Assembly (NCBI RefSeq): GCF_937891065.1 | Contig: NZ_CALAEQ010000206.1 | Span: 1 to 33,493 of the forward strand | Source: an uncultured Lutibacter sp. | GTDB taxonomy: Bacteria; Bacteroidota; Bacteroidia; Flavobacteriales; Flavobacteriaceae | DNA: 33,493 bases | Direction: 5' to 3' | In this document: one piece after another, positions 28,627 to 33,493 of the stretch | How the letters are laid out: every line of letters starts with the position of its first letter | How positions within the stretch are numbered: position 1 is the first letter of the stretch | Translations under genes and position numbers: made by a program | Notes under the pieces: model-generated | What the model saw: only the letters and a program-made list of their open reading frames with translations | Databases searched by the model: none | Told to the model about the DNA's origin: nothing

Positions 28627-28863
28627 ACAGCTAAAATCTGAAAAATAATCTGAATAACCATTAGTTAAGTATAAACAACTACTAATTTTATACAGATAAC
28701 AGCTTTAAATAGCATTTTACATTTTTATAAAACCGTTCCTTATTTTTATGAAAAACAGTTAAATAAAGTAGTTTGGCACATTTAAATAGTTTTCTGTACT
28801 ATCCGTTTGTTTGCTTTGAATTTCCGTTTTAATATTGACTTTTATAATTTAAAACTTAACAAA

Positions 28864-30711
28864 ATGTATTCACTATTTAGAGCTTTTATTACTTGTTTAT
28901 TCCTGTTTATTTCCATTCAAATTGTTAGCGCTCAAAGCGTAAATTTGAATAGAGTGGAACCTCCAAATTGGTGGATCGGAATGGAAAATACCGAATTACA
29001 ATTAATGATTTATGGAGAAAATATTAGTACAACAAAACCAATAATTCAATATGAAGGCGTTACTATTAATAGCATATCAAAACTTGAAAACGCTAATTAT
29101 TTATTCCTAAACCTTACTATTGATATGAATACAAAAGAAGGTGCTTTTGATATTGTTATTAATACTGATAGTGGGGAAAAATTAATTTATAAATATGAAT
29201 TAATGCAAAAAAAGAGTAGAAATAATCTAAGTCAATCAATTGATGCTTCTGATGTGATGTACTTAATAACACCAGATCGTTTTGCGAATGGAAATCCAAA
29301 AAATGATTCCACCGATGATACTATTGAAAAAGTAAATAGAAAAAATCCAGATGGTAGACACGGTGGAGACATTAAAGGTATTATAAATCATTTAGATTAC
29401 ATAGATAATTTAGGTGTCACAACATTATGGTTAAATCCATTTTTGGAAAACGACCAACCTGCATATTCTTATCATGGCTATGGAATATCAGATTTCTACA
29501 AAACTGATTCAAGGTTTGGAACTAATAATGATTATAAAAATTTGGTTAGTCTTTGCCATGAAAAAGGAATGAAGGTAATAATGGACCAAGTTTTTAATCA
29601 TTGTGGTGCAGGGCATTGGTGGATGAACGACTTACCTTCTAACGATTGGCTGAATCAATGGGATACATTTACAAGAAGCAATTTTACCAATATTGCGGCT
29701 TCTGATCCTCACGCTTCAAAAAGTGATTATGATTTATTTACAAAAGGTTGGTTTGATACTAATTTACCTGATTTAAACTTAGGAAATCCGTTTTTAGCAA
29801 CATATCTAATTCAAAATTCTATTTGGTGGATTGAATATGCTCAGTTAGATGGTATTAGAATGGATACGTATCCTTATCCTGATAAAAAAGTGATGGCAAC
29901 GTGGGTAGAAACTATTAATACAGAATACCCAAACTTTTATATTGTTGCAGAAACTTGGGAAGCAAAAGCATCCTCATTATCTTATTGGAATAATGGAGGA
30001 ATTAATAACGACGGTTATCAATCTCCAGTAAATAGTGTTTGTGATTATCCTTTATATTATGCAATGTTAAATGCATTTGGCGAAGAAGGAAATACATATA
30101 AGCTTTATGAAACGTTGGCTGAAGATTTTGTGTATGGAGATGCTTTTAATAATAAAATTTTTAATGGAAATCATGATGTAGGTAGGTTATTTACCTTATT
30201 GAATGAAGATATTGACAAACTAAAATTAAGTATGGCGTTTATTTTAACTACCAGAGGAATTCCGCAATTGTATTATGGAGATGAATTATTATTTAATGGA
30301 GATAAACCAGACGGTCAATTGCGAAAAGATTTTCCTGGCGGATGGAAATTGGATAAAAATAATGCCTTTACAAAAGAAGGTAGAACAACCCAAGAAAAGG
30401 ATAGTTATGATTTTGTGAGTACTATTTTAAATTGGAGGAAAACTGCTGAAGAAATACATTATGGAGAATTGAAACATTTTCAACCTTTAGAAAACATCTA
30501 TGTATATTTTAGATATACAGCTATAGAAAGTACCATGATTATTATAAATAACAACAAAAAAGATATTACCAATTATAGTTTAGAACGTTATAAAGAATCT
30601 TTGAGTGGATATTCATATGGAATGGATATTATAACCAAAAGGGAAATTTCCTCGTTAAAATCGTTACACTTAAAAGCTAATTCAGCTTTAATTATTAAAC
30701 TTAAAAACTGA
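28864..30711 (+). CDS. Secreted GH13 alpha-amylase family protein (neopullulanase/cyclomaltodextrinase-like)
   Basis: Signal peptide MYSLFRAFITCLFLFISIQIVSAQ; DRFANGNPKND, GDIKGIINHLDYIDNLGVTTLWLNP, VIMDQVFNHCG, DGIRMDTYPYP, IVAETWE, FNGNHDVGR; start set at 28864. Confidence 0.92.
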   Translation: MYSLFRAFITCLFLFISIQIVSAQSVNLNRVEPPNWWIGMENTELQLMIYGENISTTKPIIQYEGVTINSISKLENANYLFLNLTIDMNTKEGAFDIVINTDSGEKLIYKYELMQKKSRNNLSQSIDASDVMYLITPDRFANGNPKNDSTDDTIEKVNRKNPDGRHGGDIKGIINHLDYIDNLGVTTLWLNPFLENDQPAYSYHGYGISDFYKTDSRFGTNNDYKNLVSLCHEKGMKVIMDQVFNHCGAGHWWMNDLPSNDWLNQWDTFTRSNFTNIAASDPHASKSDYDLFTKGWFDTNLPDLNLGNPFLATYLIQNSIWWIEYAQLDGIRMDTYPYPDKKVMATWVETINTEYPNFYIVAETWEAKASSLSYWNNGGINNDGYQSPVNSVCDYPLYYAMLNAFGEEGNTYKLYETLAEDFVYGDAFNNKIFNGNHDVGRLFTLLNEDIDKLKLSMAFILTTRGIPQLYYGDELLFNGDKPDGQLRKDFPGGWKLDKNNAFTKEGRTTQEKDSYDFVSTILNWRKTAEEIHYGELKHFQPLENIYVYFRYTAIESTMIIINNNKKDITNYSLERYKESLSGYSYGMDIITKREISSLKSLHLKANSALIIKLKN

Positions 30712-31604
30712 TGAAAAATATATTTATTATTGGTGGAGCATCCTACAATTCAGTAATTACTTTAGATGAATTTCCAAAAGCAATTCCTCAAACCATTCAT
30801 AACTGTTATTTTAATGAAACAATTGGAAATACTGGAGCAGGTAAAGCACTAACGCTATCAAAATTGGGTTTTAATACTACTTTTCATTCATTAATAGGTG
30901 ATGACTCTTTTGGGAATAAAGTGCGTTCATATTTAGAAGAGTCAAATCTGAATTTTATTTCAGATATAGATTCAAAAGGAACTGAACGGCATTTAAATAT
31001 TATGAATAGTAGAGGAGAGCGCATTTCTATTTTTATAAATCCTAGTTCTGATACTCCAGAAATTGACTATTCAAAATTTGAAAAGAATATAAAAAAGTCA
31101 GATTATATCATCGTAAATATTGCTAATTATTGCCGAAATATTTTACCGATTTGCAAGCAATTAAATAAAGACATTTGGACAGATTTACACGATTATGATG
31201 GTAAAAACGAATACCATCAAGATTTTATAGCTGCTGCCAATTATATTTTTTTAAGTTCCGATAATTTACCCTATTATAAACCATTTATGCTGCAACAAAT
31301 AGCAAATGGAAAAAAATTAGTTGTTTGCACTCACGGAAAAGGTGGAGCCACTGCATATACCAAAGAAGGCGGTTGGATTGAAACACCAATAATAGATGCT
31401 TATAAAATGAGAAATGCCAACGGAGCAGGAGATTCTTTCTTTTCGGGGTTTTTATATGGTTTTTCTAAAGGGTATGACACAAAAAAATGTATGCAATTTG
31501 GTACTATTACGTCAGGTTTGTGTATAGAGTCAGAGTTGATTGCTAACGATAAATTAAGTAAAACATTAGTTGAAAGAGAGTTTTTAAATTATTATGTTAA
31601 ATAG
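30711..31604 (+). CDS. PfkB-family carbohydrate kinase
   Basis: ETIGNTGAGKALTLSKLGFNTTFHSLIGDDSFG, MRNANGAGDSFFSGFLYGF; start overlaps the amylase stop by 1 nt. Confidence 0.9.
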   Translation: MKNIFIIGGASYNSVITLDEFPKAIPQTIHNCYFNETIGNTGAGKALTLSKLGFNTTFHSLIGDDSFGNKVRSYLEESNLNFISDIDSKGTERHLNIMNSRGERISIFINPSSDTPEIDYSKFEKNIKKSDYIIVNIANYCRNILPICKQLNKDIWTDLHDYDGKNEYHQDFIAAANYIFLSSDNLPYYKPFMLQQIANGKKLVVCTHGKGGATAYTKEGGWIETPIIDAYKMRNANGAGDSFFSGFLYGFSKGYDTKKCMQFGTITSGLCIESELIANDKLSKTLVEREFLNYYVK

Positions 31605-32197
31605 AATGTTTAAAACGGCCTCATAAAACTTTGGCTAAAACAATAGATTACTTTTTATTGGCGTTGGCAAGCGGCTGCAAATTACTCGTCTGTTTTTTAT
31701 TTGTTTTTATTTGAACTCGTGAATGCTGCGCATTTGTGTTTACAAAACAATAAAGCGCTTGGTAGCGGCAACTACGAAGTAATCACGAACACAGATTTAT
31801 AAAATAAAAAAGCTGTGAGTAATTTAGCATAATGGCAAATTATAGCTACAAATTGTGTTAGATTGTTGTTTGCTGAGAATCGTATATTTGAAAATTTATG
31901 GGGTATTGTACAGAATATTGGATTTAAGCGCAATGCTAATACTAGAATGATTCATGACCCAAGTATAAAAGTTTCTTATGAAAGTAAAAAATTGTGCGAT
32001 ATTTTGCATAATGTAGAATTACAACTTACAAATAAAATCTAGAACTATAAGCCGTAATTGCTTTTAACATAATTGTTGACGATATAGACCTAAAGGCACT
32101 ATATCTGCAATTATGTGTAAATAGCCTGAAATTCGGCTATACAGCAATTACTGTATATTTGTATTATAATTTATATTATGTTAAATAGAATGTTTAA
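31590..32197. repeat. 24-bp perfect direct repeat (31590-31613 and 32174-32197) bounding a ~560 bp segment (island C)
   Basis: TATTATGTTAAATAGAATGTTTAA at both positions; the first copy contains the 3' end and stop of the PfkB gene. Confidence 0.85.
32054..32151. repeat. Three-way-junction-like inverted-repeat element
   Basis: P1 GTAATTGC (32054-32061)/GCAATTAC (32144-32151); P2 CATAATTG..GATATAG..CTATATC..CAATTATG (32068-32115); P3 ATAGCC/GGCTAT (32121-32140). Confidence 0.6.
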
Positions 32198-32221
32198 TTT
32201 AATCAAACCCTAACAAAATAG

Positions 32222-32824
32222 TTACCCTCTCTTTTCAATGACCAATGTTGTCATACTTCTTTTTTTTTCAACAATTGTTGTTTTTACATCTTCTATCATT
32301 AAAACACATTCTCTATTTATAATGTCTTGCAGAATATTAGTTGTTAATAAAAACCGAGTTGAACCATCAGGTAATTTATAAATTCCATTTTCTAAAACTT
32401 TTACTTGATCTTCAATTCCAAAATTAGATGCAGTTCTTATAAATAAACTCCCTTGAGGTTTTAATATTCTCATCAATTCATTAAGCATTTGTGTAAAATG
32501 GCTTAAATCTTTAGCAAAATGTAAAACCGCATTGCAAATCACATGATTAAAAGTATTTGATTCAAACGACATTTGATCTACTGAAGCCACACTAAAATTT
32601 TCATTTTGTAATTTATAGAGTTCTTTGCAATATTGTATGTCTTCTAAATTTATATCAATTCCATAGGTTTGAAAACCTGAATTATAAAACCACTTCAAAT
32701 TTCTACTACTTCCGCATCCTGCATCTAAAATTTTTGAGCCAATCGGGTATCTATCTTTTAAAATTTGATCTATAATATAAATATCAACACCTTCAATACT
32801 TTCCTTCAGCGCTTTTATGTTCAT
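32222..32824 (-). CDS. Class I SAM-dependent methyltransferase
   Basis: GSKILDAGCGSSRNLKWFYNSGFQTYGIDIN, HVICNAVLHFAKD, ELMRILKPQGSLFIRT. Confidence 0.9.
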   Translation of the reverse strand: MNIKALKESIEGVDIYIIDQILKDRYPIGSKILDAGCGSSRNLKWFYNSGFQTYGIDINLEDIQYCKELYKLQNENFSVASVDQMSFESNTFNHVICNAVLHFAKDLSHFTQMLNELMRILKPQGSLFIRTASNFGIEDQVKVLENGIYKLPDGSTRFLLTTNILQDIINRECVLMIEDVKTTIVEKKRSMTTLVIEKRG

Positions 32825-32915
32825 GAATGAGAAATTTAAGAATGCAAATTACAAATTCTTATTTAGTGATAACATTTTACAATGACAAAAACGCAATACC
32901 ATAACACAATTACTG

Positions 32916-32923
32916 TACATTTG
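32916..32923 (+). promoter_or_regulatory. Candidate Bacteroidetes -7 box (TAnnTTTG) for the MFS gene
   Basis: TACATTTG immediately upstream of the ATG at 32928. Confidence 0.4.
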
Positions 32924-32927
32924 CCAA

Positions 32928-33493
32928 ATGCAAAAACAGCATTCCTCCCAATTTGAATTTATAGCATTAATGGCATCTTTAATGTCTATAGCTGCACTCG
33001 CTATTGACGCTCTCCTACCTGCTTTAGAATATATTGGTTTTTCAATTGGTACAACAAACGTAATTGATAATCAATTATTAATTACCATGATATTTTTAGG
33101 ATTGGGATTAGGTCCATTATTTTTTGGACCAATTTCTGATAGTTTGGGTAGAAAACCTATTGTATATATGGGATTTGGTCTATTTATAATTGCAAGTATT
33201 ATTTGTGTTTTATCAGAAAGTTTAGAAATGATGGTTTTTGGAAGAATTTTACAAGGAATTGGACTTTCAGCACCTAGAACCATTAGTATTGCAATGGTTC
33301 GTGATACCTACAATGGTGATTATATGGCACGTATTATGTCGTTTGTAACAGTGGTTTTTATCTTTGTTCCTATCATTGCTCCTGCTCTAGGAAAATTTAT
33401 ACTAGATTATTATAATTGGCAAGCGATATTTTATATTCAACTGATATTTAGCGTGTTAGTATCTTGGTGGTTTTGGAAAAGACAGCCTGAAAC
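32928..33493 (+). CDS. Bcr/CflA-type MFS drug-resistance transporter, 3'-truncated by the window edge
   Basis: Frame opens at ATG 32928 and runs off the end: MQKQHSSQFEFIALMASLMSIAALAIDALLPALEYIG...LGLGPLFFGPISDSLGRKPIVYMGF...GRILQGIGLSAPRTISIAMVRD. Absent from the ORF track because it has no stop. Confidence 0.88.
   Translation, partial: MQKQHSSQFEFIALMASLMSIAALAIDALLPALEYIGFSIGTTNVIDNQLLITMIFLGLGLGPLFFGPISDSLGRKPIVYMGFGLFIIASIICVLSESLEMMVFGRILQGIGLSAPRTISIAMVRDTYNGDYMARIMSFVTVVFIFVPIIAPALGKFILDYYNWQAIFYIQLIFSVLVSWWFWKRQPE

Noticed and set aside
33071-33283. 70-aa minus-strand ORF
   Set aside because: Antisense to the truncated MFS transporter frame, which shows clear MFS motifs.

Overview
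This is an AT-rich, Bacteroidetes/Flavobacteriaceae-like chromosomal window. Evidence: bshA, a split-type transketolase N-subunit, typA/bipA, many lipoproteins, TAnnTTTG-like promoter boxes and A-rich leaders with no Shine-Dalgarno. No rRNA, tRNA, CRISPR array or intact transposase was recognised. Most of the window is housekeeping: transketolase N-subunit, bshA, aroB, proline dehydrogenase, typA, DMT exporter, tesA-like/ABC/FtsX cluster, two cold-shock-domain proteins, thiE, GH13 amylase plus PfkB kinase, Bcr/CflA-type MFS. Less ordinary parts: (1) 10.6-12.2 kb holds small secreted or tiny ORFs among structured repeats with CCCC-containing loops; three copies share an architecture whose closing stem shows compensatory changes. 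(2) 31.6-32.2 kb is a ~560 bp segment bounded by a perfect 24-bp direct repeat that copies the 3' end of the PfkB gene; it contains a predicted three-way-junction-like fold and shares blocks with intergenic regions at ~21.4 and ~27.5 kb. (3) A compact operon encodes a molybdopterin oxidoreductase without a Tat signal, a fused DmsB-DmsC-like electron-transfer/anchor protein and a Cys/Met PLP lyase. (4) A multiply frameshifted NifX/NifB-like pseudogene lies at 9.3-9.7 kb. (5) There is a ferritin-like DUF2202 lipoprotein plus CxxCH lipoprotein pair. All family names come from reading motifs by eye; no database search was run.
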